Positions 44,593-55,091 are shown, counted from the stretch's first letter. The stretch: DNA of 55,091 bases from Zygnema cylindricum (GCA_037447655.1 JBBHKE010000825.1:1-55091), one strand, 5' to 3'. Numbers and translations: made by a program. The notes: generated from the sequence alone by a model not told the origin.

Positions 44593-45644
44593 TGCAACTC
44601 TAAGACCTCCATAGGACCTCAAAGTAGGCAGCTCGAACGAAGCCTCTAGGATAACCCTGACCCCTTTATCTTTCAACACTAATAAGTGCCACCGTGGCAA
44701 ACAAAAACTCTCACTACCTTCACCAGTGTGAAGGCAAGACTCCCATGAGTCGATAGCAAAAAGAATCTCTGAATTTTCTCCCTTAAGCAGTAAGTTATGG
44801 AGGGTCAAAATTGACCTTTTGTGCAAAAGCTCTTTGGGAGAGAGGGTCCTATCTACCAAATTTTTTCTAAGTCCTATCTCTCTCTAAAACTATATCTAGT
44901 GACGTACGGCACCAATTATATTACTGTACTGAAAAAAAAGGTACAGCTGCTGGTGTACTTTATGTACGAACATTGTACGACATACCCATAATGTCGACAG
45001 GTGTCTTTTTTGGATTTGTTTCTGTAATCCCCGGAGATGCCGAAATCCAATGTCGTGGTGCCACGTGTCATCCGATGTGGCGAGGACCATAAACCGCGGA
45101 AATCTTCTTCCGCGATCTTGGCATTCTTTCCGGCCGTCCAATTGAATGTCGATTTCAATCATAGTCGTCATAAATATTTGCGATGTATTTGTTTCACTAT
45201 CGAAACAAATGCGCGGTACTTATTTATTCTCCTTTCTCGTAATCCGTACTTTTCATAACTGACTTTATCTATCCTGTATATAGTTGTCGTTAAATGAATT
45301 AGCCTATATGTTAACGTTTATATATTTATTAAACTTTATATCGTCTACCACTAATCCTAGACTAAATGGATGAGGCTACCGGCTACCGGCGGCATTACCT
45401 ATCCGTAGGTACCAGGATCAAATCCTCTAGGAGACAGCTTTCCTTTTAGTAAATCAACTACTTTACTACCCCGTAAATCTCAGGATAGGATAGGCAGCCA
45501 TGGCACTAGCTTCCCCTCCAACTTCTTAATGACTGCAACAAGTGTGGGAGTTGGAGAGAGAAGTTAGAGACTGACTGCCTCGCCTTCTTTTTCTGCACTT
45601 TATTTTAGACCTAGAAAATACTAAAAGAACCATCAATTTCTACA
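44593..45644 (-). repeat. LTR of family X (X4), unit 2
   Basis: 1052 bp, TGCAACTCTAAGACC...TCAATTTCTACA. Offsets to X3 are 3979 (left) and 3980 (right). B-box-like GGATCAAATCC at 45415-45425. Confidence 0.9.
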
Positions 45645-46855
45645 TCTTTCTCATTTTGGTAAACATTAATTTTTCTCTACACATATGCATAGAGGCTCCT
45701 GAATCAATAATCCATCTTTCTCCAAGAGCTTCTCTTACTCCAGCGAAAGCACACTTTTGCCTCCTTGGAATCTCCGGCTCACCTCTCACCTCCAGCTCCT
45801 CGTTGAGGAGAAGTTCTCCATCGTCCTCATCAAAATTCTCTACGATGACTTTTGTTGCCACAAATGGGTTCTTCTTCCTGGATGGTTTTCTGACCCGTTC
45901 CTCCTTCAATCTCACCTTTGTCAGTTTAGTACACTCCGCCATGTAATGTCCCCTCTTCTTACAAAAGTGTCAAAGCCTCTTCGGAGGCCTTCATCTGGAT
46001 CCGTCAGATTGATTTCCTCTTTCTCCACCAACAAAGTTTCTATAAGGTTTCTTAGAATCCTTTCCCCCCCAATTAGTTCTCTGCAGCAAATGCCTGAACA
46101 CTCTTTCCTCCTCTCCAAATCTCAATTGTGCTTTCCTGAACCAAAATCATTCCCACAACGGAGTTCCACATCCATCGATGATCTGGCAAGTCTTAAAACC
46201 ATGTTAACAATGTTTTCATAATCATCTGGGAGTTTCATCAACAAAGTCTTCACCTTTTTTTTCTCGGTCTCCCTTTTCCGTGCACTCTCCAACTCCATTA
46301 ATAACCCCGCCAAGTCATTAAAAAGCCCTAACATCTTTCCCTCTTTGTACACATATGCATGTACCTTGTAATCGGCCAGCTTCTACTGCTAAATCGTACC
46401 ACTCTTTTAAACGTTGACCAAAGCCTCCCACACGTCCGCCCTATCCACATGAAGATGAGATGTGGCCACTACCTGAGTGAGACACCCAAGAATAAAATGA
46501 GTCGCCACGGTATTGTTGAATTCCCAGAATTCACTATCATTAGCCTCAAATTTCTAAACATTTGTTGCTGGAACCGATCTAGTAGCCATTGGTGTGAGTT
46601 TCTCCTTCCCCTTGTCCTTCCTTGTGTCCAACACGATGCTTTCTCCATCATCCTCTACCACTTCTACCCCCGCAGATTGACCTATGAACCGAGATCCTCC
46701 AAACCCTAGTGGAACTCCCAATTATGCGGATGGCCGACGCACACAGCAACTCAAAATTCCCTATAGTAGTTTTGAAGCAATGCACTCCTCATCATAGTTT
46801 CCAAATAAATGAACCGTGTTCCATTGAAAATGGGAACCCTTCAGGGTGGGCCCAT
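45645..46855 (-). pseudogene. Family Z protease N-terminus and gag (unit 2)
   Basis: WIIDSGASMHMC (DSG intact) and FTKMRKM, cut by LTR X4 at the same base as in unit 1. The acidic linker, the LFNDLAGLLMELESA block and a gag N-terminus (VPIFNG) follow, reaching the ATG in the primer-binding site. An in-frame TGA lies four codons after that ATG. About 60 percent similar to X gag by eye. Confidence 0.78.
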
Positions 46856-46859
46856 AACC
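46845..46859 (-). other. Primer-binding site of family Z
   Basis: The minus strand reads GGTTATGGGCCCACC, the same 15 bases as family X. Confidence 0.7.
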
Positions 46860-47872
46860 TATAATTTTGTGACCTCCATTAGTACACAGAATGTCTAGTT
46901 TATATGAAGCCTATAGGATAACATTTGCACTTTTGACTTTGGCAATGAATAAGTCTCATCCTGAGACTCAAAAACTCTGACCAACAACACCCTTGTGTAG
47001 CCTAGATTTCCTTGAGTCGGCAGCAAAAAAAATCACTGAAAAAACTTACCTGGGCATTAAGTTTTTGCTAACCAAAGTTAGCTTATAAATAAAAGTGCTC
47101 TCTGGGAGAGAGGCTAAAAACCTAAAAATATTCTAAGTATTAAACTCCCTCTCTAAGCGTACTACTAGTGTACTTAGCCAATCAGAAGACTGTAAGTTAC
47201 AAAAAGGTACAGGTACCGCTTGTTTTTTGTACGACCATAGTATAGGATGGCCGCTCCGCTGACACGTGTCACTTCTGGAGCCGTAGTTGCTCCTCCCGCG
47301 ATATCTGTTGTCCAACCAAGTATTGCCTCGTGTCATCCGCCAACATCTGCTCCGCATATCGCCAAAATGCCACTCCGGTACACCAGCTCCTTTGTGAGCT
47401 GTTCTATCTTATCTGGACATTTGATTTCGTCCGTCAAAATCAATTGTCATTTCGTAATTTCCGTGCGGTCCGGATTTCATGTATCTCGACATATTTCTAT
47501 GTTCTAATTGTCCCGTAATTAGTTAAATGAAATATATTGCGCAATACATGTTTAAATAAATACCTTACCATAAACGCTTTCTACAAGACCTACTAGATAA
47601 GGCTAACAGCCTATCCGTACGGCCGTGATCCGGATGTTACAGAATCAAATCCAAGTATTGACTGCTTATCTTTTGCATGGAATTAAAACTTCTCTTCTAT
47701 CTTTCTATTTGTCTCCTAGCCTGTTTGGGGCTGCCATAGCTGCTAGCAAGTCCTTAGTGTTTACGACAAGTATGGGGGCTGCAGTAAGACTAAGAGAGTA
47801 AGACTATCAAATTCCTTTTTCAACAAGTTCTCTATTCTAACTGAATACGCGGAACGTCGAACAACGTTTACA
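46860..47872 (-). repeat. Probable LTR of family Z
   Basis: Starts TATAATTTTGTGACCTCC (the TG terminus degraded to TA) beside the primer-binding site. It retains X-like blocks (CCCTTGTGTAGCC, AGCAAAAAAAATCACTGA, CTCTCTGGGAGAG, AAGGCTAACAGCC...AGAATCAAATCC) in the same order. The right end is placed at GTTTACA by position only. Confidence 0.6.
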
Positions 47873-47934
47873 GAGTTATTACGAAAATAAAGGCAAACAC
47901 GTATTTTGGTCGTTCTACTATGAACTTTTAGCAT

Positions 47935-48184
47935 AGATATTAAGGTAAATGTTCACACTGACGACGATGTTGTCAACGGACGAGAGTTATGGGAACGGAT
48001 TTTTTTCTATGATTGAGTCTTTTAATTTAGTGCAATTTCACGTGCGAGCGCGAGTCTTTTAAATCATAAAATCTACCTTTTTACTTTAAAATTGCAATTT
48101 TGCACGGTCGGAAGTCGTTTCTACTCCACACTATTTAACACCTACCTATATTAGAATGTTGTTTCGCTAATTAAATCTTACCTT
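47935..48184. mobile_element. Left part of MITE R3, interrupted by X-alpha
   Basis: Homologous to 17390-17632 of R2 (GTTCACACTGACGACGATG, TTTTGCACGGTCGGA, CACACTATTTAA blocks). The left terminus is missing, replaced by family Z LTR. It ends CTTACCTT at the X-alpha insertion. Confidence 0.75.
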
Positions 48185-49048
48185 TGTAACTTTGAGACCT
48201 CCATAGGTCCTCAGAGTAGGCAGCTCACACGAAGCCTCTAAGTTTACCCTAACCCCTTTGTGTTTCAACTAGAATAATGCCACCCTGACAGACAAAAACT
48301 CCGACCACCTTTACCCCTATAAAGGCAAGACTCCCTTGTGTCTATAGCAAAAAGAATCTTTGAATTTGCTCCCCTGAGCAGTAAGTTATGAAGGGTCAAA
48401 TTTGACCTTTTGTACTGAAGCTTTGTGGGAGAGAGGGTCCAATCTATCAATTTTTTCTAAATCAAATCTCTCTAAAGTCTATCTACAGAAGTACGACACC
48501 AATCATAATAGTTTATCGTACAAAAAGGTACACGTGCCTATGTACTTTCTGTACGGCCATCGTACTACATGGCCAACAAGTCGACACATGTCATTTTTGG
48601 ATTCGTTCTTGGAATCCCCAGAGATGCCGTAATCCAATGTGATTGTGCCACGTGGCGATTGATGTGATGTCGACAACAAACCGCCGAAAAACCGATTTCG
48701 CAATCTCGGCATGATTCCTGGCCGTCCGATTAAGCCGGATTACAATCGTGGCCTTCATAAATACTTGCGCACTATTTGTTTCGCCTTGGAAACAAAATGC
48801 GCGGTATCCGTTTCGGATGACACGTACGCCGTACATTACAAAATGTATTTATATCTAATTATCCCGTTGAATGAAATAACCTACGTGTTAACATTTAAAT
48901 AACTACTTAACCCTATGTGATATATCTCTGGTTTAGACTAGTGGGCTAAGGCTACCAACTACCGACTATCTTGTTGGACGGCAGGTACTGGGTTCAAATC
49001 TTGGGTCCGACAAGTTCATTTTGGTAAAATCTACCAACCTAATATCTG
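48185..49048 (-). repeat. Truncated 3' LTR of X-alpha (X6)
   Basis: Starts TGTAACTTTGAGACC and matches X8 up to AATATCTGTCCC, then breaks off, losing about 160 bp. Box B-like GGTTCAAATCT at 48991-49001. Confidence 0.85.
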
Positions 49049-49059
49049 TCCCTTTTTAC

Positions 49060-49282
49060 TATCTGGTTTATACTACAAACTGATTATCTTGTTTTCTACT
49101 TTCTCCCTAACAAAGCTAGGTCTAATATCCATGTGATTGTGTTTAAACTGATGTTTAGGATTGGCATAAATGGCAATGACAGCCTGATTATCACAAATCA
49201 CTTTTTGGACACCACTCTTAAGATGACCAAGCTCACCAAGCAAAGACTAGACCCACATTATTTCTTTTACAACAGAGCAAGA
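49060..49282 (-). pseudogene. RNase H C-terminal half of X-alpha
   Basis: The minus strand gives GELGHLKSGVQKVICDNQAV and NPKHQFKHNHMDI, homologous to RNase H at 31470-31620. It continues the frame found at 50334-50506 once the intervening LTR is ignored. One in-frame stop lies near 49250. Confidence 0.75.
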
Positions 49283-50333
49283 TGTAGAAATTAATGGTCA
49301 ATTTTAAGTATTTTCTAGGTCTAAATAGAAATATAGAAAGAAGCCGAGGCAGTCTACCTCTAACTTCTCTCTCCAACTCTCAAACTTGTCGCAGTCACTG
49401 AGAAATTGGAGAGGGAGCTAGAGCCATGGCTACCTAGGCTATCCAGAGGTTTACGGGAAATATATATTAGTTAGGGGTTTTACTAAAAGGTATGTGTCGG
49501 CCACAGGATTTGATCTTGGTACCTACCGGCCAGCAGACAGCCGGTAGCCACTAGCCTTAGCCGTTAAGTCTAGAACTAGTGTTACATACTATATCGTTTG
49601 ATAATTAATAAAACATTATCATGTAGGATAATTCATTTAACTGTAACTGTCTACGGGATACATAGATCCAGTAATGTAAAAGTACGGATTACGGTACAGA
49701 TAAGAAACCAATACCGCGCATTTATTTATTTAATGAAACGAATATCGTGCATGTATTTATTACGGCTACGATTAAATATGAATTTAATCGGACGGCCGAA
49801 ATTAACACCGAGATCGCGGAAGAGGATTTCGGCGGTTTCTGGGTATCGCCACATCAGATGACACGTGGCGGAATTACATTGGATCGCGGTATCTTCGAGG
49901 ATTAAGAGAGCGAATCCGGACATACCACGTGTCGACATTTAGGCCATGTCGTACAGTGTCCGTACAGAAAGTACACCGGCAGCTGTACTTTTGTGTACAG
50001 AACTGTAATTTGATTGGCTCCGTACATCAGTAGATAGAGTGTGTGAGAGAGATAGGACTTAGAAAAATTAGGAGATATGACCCTCTCTCCCAGAGAGCTT
50101 CTGTACAAAAGGTCAACTTTGACCCTCCATAACTTACTGCTCAGGGGAGCAAATTCAGAGATTCTTTTTGCTATCGACTCAGGGGAGTCTTGCCTTCCAA
50201 GGGTGAAGTTGGTTAGAGTTATTGTCTACCAGGGTGGAAGTTATTTTTGCTGAAACATTAAGGGGTTAGGGTTATCATAGAGGCTTCTTAGAAGTTGTCC
50301 ACTCTGAGGACTTATGGAGGTCTCAGAGTTTCA
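49283..50333 (+). mobile_element. Solo LTR of family X (X7) in RNase H, CAAGA target duplication
   Basis: 1051 bp in plus orientation (TGTAGAAATTAATGG...CTCAGAGTTTCA), opposite to its host. CAAGA lies at 49278-49282 and 50334-50338. The antisense tRNA-like segment lies at about 49500-49560. Confidence 0.93.
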
Positions 50334-50665
50334 CAAGAAGCCATGTACTCGGCCTCCATGGTGGACTGAGCAATGACCTTTTGGTGCCTGTTGCTCCAGC
50401 AGCAAGTCTCAACATCCACATACTCTACATATCCAGACGTGCATCTCCTCATAGGAGCATCCCCATAGTTTGTATCAATCCAAGTGGTGATGTCAGTATT
50501 GTTCACACCCTAATGCAACCATAGATCTCTAGTCCCTATGAGATATATAAGGACTCTCTTAGCTGCCTCCCAATCTTTCTTTGTGGGAGCATTCTGACTC
50601 CTACTTAGTACTCCTACAGCTGCGACTATGTGCGAACGGGTACAATTCATAAAATATATTAGGCA
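50334..50665 (-). pseudogene. RT/RNase H connection and RNase H N-terminal half of X-alpha
   Basis: Encodes AAVGVLSRSQNAPTKKDWEA, ITTWIDTNYGDAPMRRCTSG and KVIAQSTMEAEYMAS, broken by a stop near 50510. The RT core upstream is missing. Confidence 0.78.
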
Positions 50666-50689
50666 TTAATTGGTTAGAGGTATACTCTC

Positions 50690-51292
50690 TATCATTGTCA
50701 CTCCTTACTCTCTTGATTGAGGTTTCATGGAGTTTTTCACTCCATGCTTTGATTGTTTAAAACATTCCTGAGCCCTCTGACATATTTTTCAAAAAATACA
50801 CCCTGGAATACCGAGACCAATCATCGGTGATTGTCATCATAAATCTCTTTCCCCCGGGTGATGGCACTCTGGCCGGCCCCCAAATATCTGTGTGTACTAA
50901 ATCTAAAATCTTTTCTCCCTTATAGGTGGCAATTTTTGGAAAGGGTAATCTGTGTGCTTTACCTTGAGCACATCCACTACAATCACTTAGATTCTCACTT
51001 TCACCGAACTGAATCCCTTCCACTACTCCATTCTTTTTCATCTCTCTTAACTTATCTAGATTCACATGCCCAAGCCTCTTATGCCACAACATTATATCAT
51101 GAACACTAGCATAGTAAAGTTTCTTCTTTTCATTGCTTAAAATCAGCCTAAACATCTCTTGGCTACCTTTATCAGCAGTGAAATAAACTTCCTCCTCAAA
51201 ACTAGCAGTAAAGACTCCTTTTGTACTGCTAGTATCAAAACCCTTAGAAGTAGTAAAGACTCCTTTTGTACTGCTATTATCAAAACCCTTAT
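50690..51292 (-). pseudogene. Second copy of protease end and integrase start in X-alpha
   Basis: Contains KGFDTSSTKGVFTASFEEEV, MLWHKRLGHVNLDKL, CSGCAQGKAHRLPF and VHTDIWGPA. It repeats 51745-52352 at a spacing of about 1060 bp, with the right junction at ACCCTTAT. It ends at RT remnants on the left. Confidence 0.82.
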
Positions 51293-52640
51293 TCATCCAT
51301 GACCACAAGATGCTTCACTAGGATAAAATCCTCTCTTTTGAGATCATAGAATTTATATCCTTTTACATCATCATCATATCCTAGTATATATCGTAGTTTT
51401 CCTTTTGGATCCAACTTCCAGTTAGACCGATCTGTGTCTAAACTGAACACTTGACTACCGAAAACCTTTAAGTGTGAAATATCTAGCATTCGGCCTGTCC
51501 ATCTCTCATAGGGTGTTTGGCCTTTTCCTGCTGAAGTAATAACACTATTCTTGATAATTTGCACAATTCATTGCTTCGACCCAAAACTTCTTTCCTATAT
51601 TCTTATTTGACAACATACTTTTATTATTATCACTTAGTGTTCTATTTAATCTTCAGCTACACCATTCTGCTCAGGAATTTTAGGAACTGTCTTTTGGTGT
51701 TGCACTCCATCTTCTCTCAGAAAATCCTCAAACTGGTTAGAGGTATACTCTCCACCATTGTCACTCCTTTCTCTCTTGATTCAGGTTCCATGAAGTTTTT
51801 CACTCCATGCTTTATATTGTTTAAAACTTTCCTGAGCTTGACTTATTTTTAAAAAAATACACCTTGGAATACCGAGACCTATCATCGGTGATAGTCATCA
51901 TAAACCTCTTCCCCCCGTGTGATGGCACTTTGGCTTGCCCCCAAATATCAGCGTGTACTAAAATTAGAATCTTTTCTCTTTTATACGTGGCAGTTTTTGG
52001 GAAGGGTAGCCTGTGTGCTTTACCTTGAGCACATCCACTACAATCACTTAGATTCTTACTCTCACCAAACTGAATTCTTTCCACTACTCCGATCTTTTTC
52101 ATCTCTCTTAACTTATCTAGATTCACATGCCCAAGCCTCTTATGCCACAACATTATATCATGAACACTAGCATAGTAAAGTTTCTTCTTTTCATTGCTTA
52201 AAATCAGCCTAAACATCTCTTGGCTACCTTTATCAGCAGTGAAATAAACTTCCTCCTCAAAACTAGCAGTAAAGACTCCTTTTGTACTGCTAGTATCAAA
52301 ACCCTTAGAAGTAGTAAAGACTCCTTTTGTACTGCTATTATCAAAACCCTTATCATCTAATACAGACGTAGAGATGAGGTTTTTGTTCAGCTCCAGAATA
52401 AAAAATACATCAGAGAATGTAACTATGGATGTCTTTCTTTCTACTGACGCTTTTAGATCTAACGATCCTACAAGAGTAGTAGTGACTATCCTCCCATCCC
52501 CGTACTCTATCTCTACGGTGGGAATGTTTCTTATCTTAGTGAACATGTGTTTATCTTTACACATGTGCATGGATGCAATTGAATCTACAATCCAGTCTGC
52601 TTCACCTTTCAATCCACTAAAAGCGCATTTTTTGCTTTCG
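51293..52640 (-). pseudogene. Protease and integrase of X-alpha, first copy
   Basis: The protease motif reads DSIASMHMC (Gly of DSG lost). Next come VFFILELNKNLI, a tandem 16-residue repeat (GFDNSSTKGVFTTSK, GFDTSSTKGVFTAS), MLWHKRLGHVNLDKL, CSGCAQGKAHRLPF, VHADIWGQA (T to A beside the first Asp), and the C-terminal DPKGKLRYILGYDDDVKGYK. Frame breaks occur near 51850 and 51565. Confidence 0.82.
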
Positions 52641-53719
52641 TGGAATTTCGACCTCGTTTTTCGCTTCCAACTCCTCATCCAATAGGAGTTCCCCGTCATT
52701 GTCCTCGGATTCCGCCTCATGTACCTGTGTCACAAGGGCCTTTTCTTTCCTTTCGGGGGTCCACCGGTCTGCCCTTTCTTTAACCGCAGCCCTGTTAACT
52801 TAGTGAACTCAGCCATATATTGCCCTGGTTTCTTACAAAAATGGCACAAACCTTTGGGAGTCCTTGGTCCGAACTCCTTGGTCTGATTTTTCCGCCCCTC
52901 CCCTCGACAATTTCCGATTGGTTTCTTGTAATCATTGTTCCTCCAATCGATCCCAGCTGTTAAGGCTTGCCCACTCTTTCCTCCCCTTTGGATCTCAATC
53001 GTATTCTCCCTAACGAGAATCATCCCTACCACTGAATTCCATATCCACCTTGAGTCCGACAAGTCCTGCACACGGTTGACTATGTTCTCAAACTCATTAG
53101 GTAACTTCATGAGCAAAGAGTTAACCTTCATGTTTTCAGTTTCAACGTGTCGAGCACTCTCTAGCTCCATGAAGAGTGTTGCAAGCTCATTGCAAAAATC
53201 CAACATCTTCCCCCCCTTGTATACATATGCGTCTATTTTCTGATGAGCCATTTGTTGTTGCTAAATCGTACCACTACAGTACATCTTTATAAGAGCCACC
53301 CAAAGATTCGATGCCTTCTCTACCTGCAAATGAAGAGATGCAAGCCCTTGAGTAAGATGACGGAGGATGATGTGCTTAGCCGCCATATTGTTGTAGTCCC
53401 AGGTATCGATATCATTCTCCTCGTTCCTCGGAATAGGTGACATGAATGCGGAACCGGTTGCAATTGGTGTGATCGTCTCCTTATCCTTTCCTTTGTCCAT
53501 CACCTTTCCTTCCTTTGTCTCCTCCGTTGAAGATGGATCTGCATCTCTGGTGAATCTGCTTCCTCCAAACCCGTGGAGGGATCCCAAGACTTGATGGACG
53601 CCTCACCCATCCACTCACTATTCCCCAAAATTGTTTCTCACATATGACTTCGTCATCATACTTTCCCAGTATATGAGCCCAGCTCCATTAAAGATGGGCA
53701 CCCTAGAGGGTGGGCCCAT
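52641..53719 (-). pseudogene. Gag of X-alpha
   Basis: Gag motifs MLDFCNELATLFMELESA, LPNEFENIVNRVQDLSDSRW, and a zinc knuckle degraded to CHFCKKPGQYMAEF (His and last Cys lost). The N-terminus VPIFNGAGLIYW follows the ATG at 53719-53717 in the primer-binding site. Broken at about 52730, 53255 and 53590. Confidence 0.8.
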
Positions 53720-53723
53720 AACC
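53709..53723 (-). other. Primer-binding site of X-alpha
   Basis: The minus strand reads GGTTATGGGCCCACC directly after the TTACA end of the 5' LTR, identical to the sites at 44578 and 46845. Confidence 0.75.
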
Positions 53724-54757
53724 TGTAACTTTGAGACCTCGATAGGTCCTCAGAGTAGGCAGCTCACACGAAGCCTCTAGGATAACCCTGGCCCCTTTGT
53801 GTTTCAACAAGTATACTTGCCACCCAAACAGACAAAAACTATGACCACCTTTACCCCTATAGAGGGAAGACTCCTATGAGTCTATAGCAAAAAGAATCTC
53901 TGAATTTGCTCCCCTGAGCAGTAAGTTATGAAGGGTCAAAGTTGACCTTTTGTACAGAAGCTCTCTACGAGAGAGGGTCCAATCTATCAAATTTTTCTAG
54001 ATCCTATCTCTCTCAAAAACTCTATCTACTGAAGTACGGCACCAATCATAATAGTGTTTCGTACATAAAGGTAAAGGTGCCAGTGTACTTTATGTACGGC
54101 CATTATACGACATGGCCCACAAGTTGACACATGTCATTTTTGGATTCGTTCCTTGAATCCTCAGAGATGTCGTAATCCAATGTGATTGTGCCACGTGGCG
54201 ATTGAAGTGATGTCGACCGCAAACGGCCGAAAACCCATTCCGCGATCTCGGCATGCTTCGTGGCCGTCCGATTAAGCTAGATTACAATCGTGGCCGTCAT
54301 ATATACTTGCGCACTATTTGTTTCGCCTTCGAAACAAAATGCGCGGTATCCGTTTCGGATATTTCGAGCGCCGTATATAACAAACTGTATCTATGCCTAA
54401 ATATCCCACTGAATGAAATAGCCTAGGTGTTAACATTTAAATAACTAACAAACCCTATATCATATATCTGTGGTTCAGACTAGATGGCTAAGGCTACCGG
54501 CTACCGGCTATCTTGACGAACGGCAGGTACTAGGTTCAAATCCTGGGTCCGCCAAGTTCATTTTGGTAAAATCTACCAACCTAATATCTGTCCCCGTCGG
54601 GATAGCATAGGCGGCCATGGCTCTATCTCCCTCTCCAATTTTTAGTGACTGCGACAAGTGTGGGAGCTAGAGAGAGGAGTTAGAGGCAGACTGCCTCTGC
54701 TACTTTTCTTCATTTTACAAAACCTAGAAAATACTAAAATAAACTTTTATTTCTACA
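53724..54757 (-). repeat. 5' LTR of X-alpha (X8)
   Basis: 1034 bp, TGTAACTTTGAGACC...TTTATTTCTACA on the plus strand. It holds the clearest tRNA-like segment: TGGCTAAGGCT at 54485 and GGTTCAAATCC at 54533-54543, with a perfect 5-bp T-arm-like stem around TTCAAAT. Confidence 0.92.
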
Positions 54758-54869
54758 ACCTTAAAAAGAATAATGAAAAATATAGAATCGTTTACTCTAT
54801 TTAACATGATAGAGTCAAAATTTAGGGTGACCGAATTAGCGTTATTTACTCTAATTACGATTCCTGGTG
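54758..54869. mobile_element. Right part of MITE R3
   Basis: Continues R3 after the X-alpha insertion (matches 17628-17739 of R2), ending ATTACGATTCCTGGTG followed by TA (54870-54871). Confidence 0.78.
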
Positions 54870-55091
54870 TAGTACTATCCTCTATATATATATAGTTCGG
54901 TTGACATGATATGACATGATAGTTCGGTTGCAATGGTCACTGAGAGATAGAAGAAACTTCATGCCTACCCACAGATAGTCAGGGAGACAGGCAGGAGGGT
55001 TGAGAGGATAGTCTGCCAAAAGTTAAATGAATTATGTCGGATTTGAACCATGGTATGGTCCGCTAATATAGACGGTAGTTCTATTCAATAT
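54870..55091. other. AT-rich flank, no gene recognised
   Basis: Contains a short TATATATATA run and a local GACATGATAT duplication near 54903-54922. Nothing else is recognised before the window ends. Confidence 0.5.

Larger units (their letters stand above)
48185..54757 (-). mobile_element. Degenerate full-span copia element X-alpha with ACCTT target duplication
   Basis: 6573 bp between ACCTT at 48180-48184 and ACCTT at 54758-54762, inside MITE R3. Minus-strand order: 5' LTR (54757-53724), primer-binding site, gag, protease, integrase, a duplicated protease/integrase block, a short RT/RNase H remnant split by a solo X LTR, and a truncated 3' LTR (49048-48185). Most of RT is deleted, and stops and frameshifts are present throughout. 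The intact target duplication shows that both outer ends are original. Confidence 0.88.

Noticed and set aside
44896-45171. Recurring ORF of about 90 codons (also at 40916-41191 and in shorter forms in other X LTRs), seemingly conserved
   Set aside because: It is conserved only because the LTRs are homologous; frames break in other copies and there is no known LTR-encoded product.
54485-54556. Functional tRNA gene in the X LTR
   Set aside because: The T-arm and boxes fit, but no acceptor stem or anticodon stem forms, and copies vary freely there.

Overview
The window looks like nuclear DNA of a green plant (streptophyte). It is AT-rich and intron-containing, carries one recognisable host gene of the plant-specific BTB-NPH3 class, and is otherwise filled by Ty1/copia LTR retrotransposons, small TA-flanked inverted-repeat elements (MITE-like), SINE-like units and strand-biased pyrimidine tracts. 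The species cannot be told from the sequence. No bacterial or organellar features, CRISPR arrays or rRNA genes were seen. Ten Ns at 39930-39939 mark an assembly gap.

Layout. 1-7.3 kb holds no recognised gene. It contains a long inverted-repeat (foldback-like) element at about 610-3610 with a long (GA)n tract, a CT-rich tract, and a 502-bp MITE with TA target duplication. At 8.1-12.8 kb lies the one convincing host gene, on the minus strand. Three exons (12780-12219, 11649-10712, 8992-8114) join with matching splice phases to encode a predicted 792-residue protein: Ser/Pro-rich leader, BTB, NPH3 domain, short coiled coil, then a WD40-type propeller in place of the usual NPH3-family tail. 13-23.9 kb holds MITEs, two degenerate LTRs, a tandem pair of tRNA-derived SINE-like units and more CT tracts.

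From 23.9 kb to the end the window is nested copia elements of three related families, here called X, Y and Z. Element Y1 (23908-29513) has LTRs at both ends, a gag and an unassigned ORF, and is interrupted by a solo X LTR with a perfect GTTAA duplication. A mosaic element (30194-37100) has a Y-type 3' LTR but an X-type 5' LTR and is interrupted by a solo Y LTR. At 40.2-47.9 kb an X-into-Z insertion is present twice at a spacing of 3.98 kb. Element X-alpha (48185-54757) is bounded by ACCTT duplications, sits inside a MITE, and is itself interrupted by a solo X LTR with CAAGA duplications. All copia ORFs are broken.

Two things stand out. The first is the BTB-NPH3-WD40 architecture, which would put a CUL3-adaptor-type domain and a propeller on one polypeptide. 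The second is the shared primer-binding site of the copia families. It is complementary to the anticodon arm of initiator tRNA-Met rather than the usual tRNA 3' end, and the AUG facing the CAU anticodon appears to be the Gag start codon. The X LTRs also carry an antisense tRNA-like segment with Pol III box A- and box B-like motifs.
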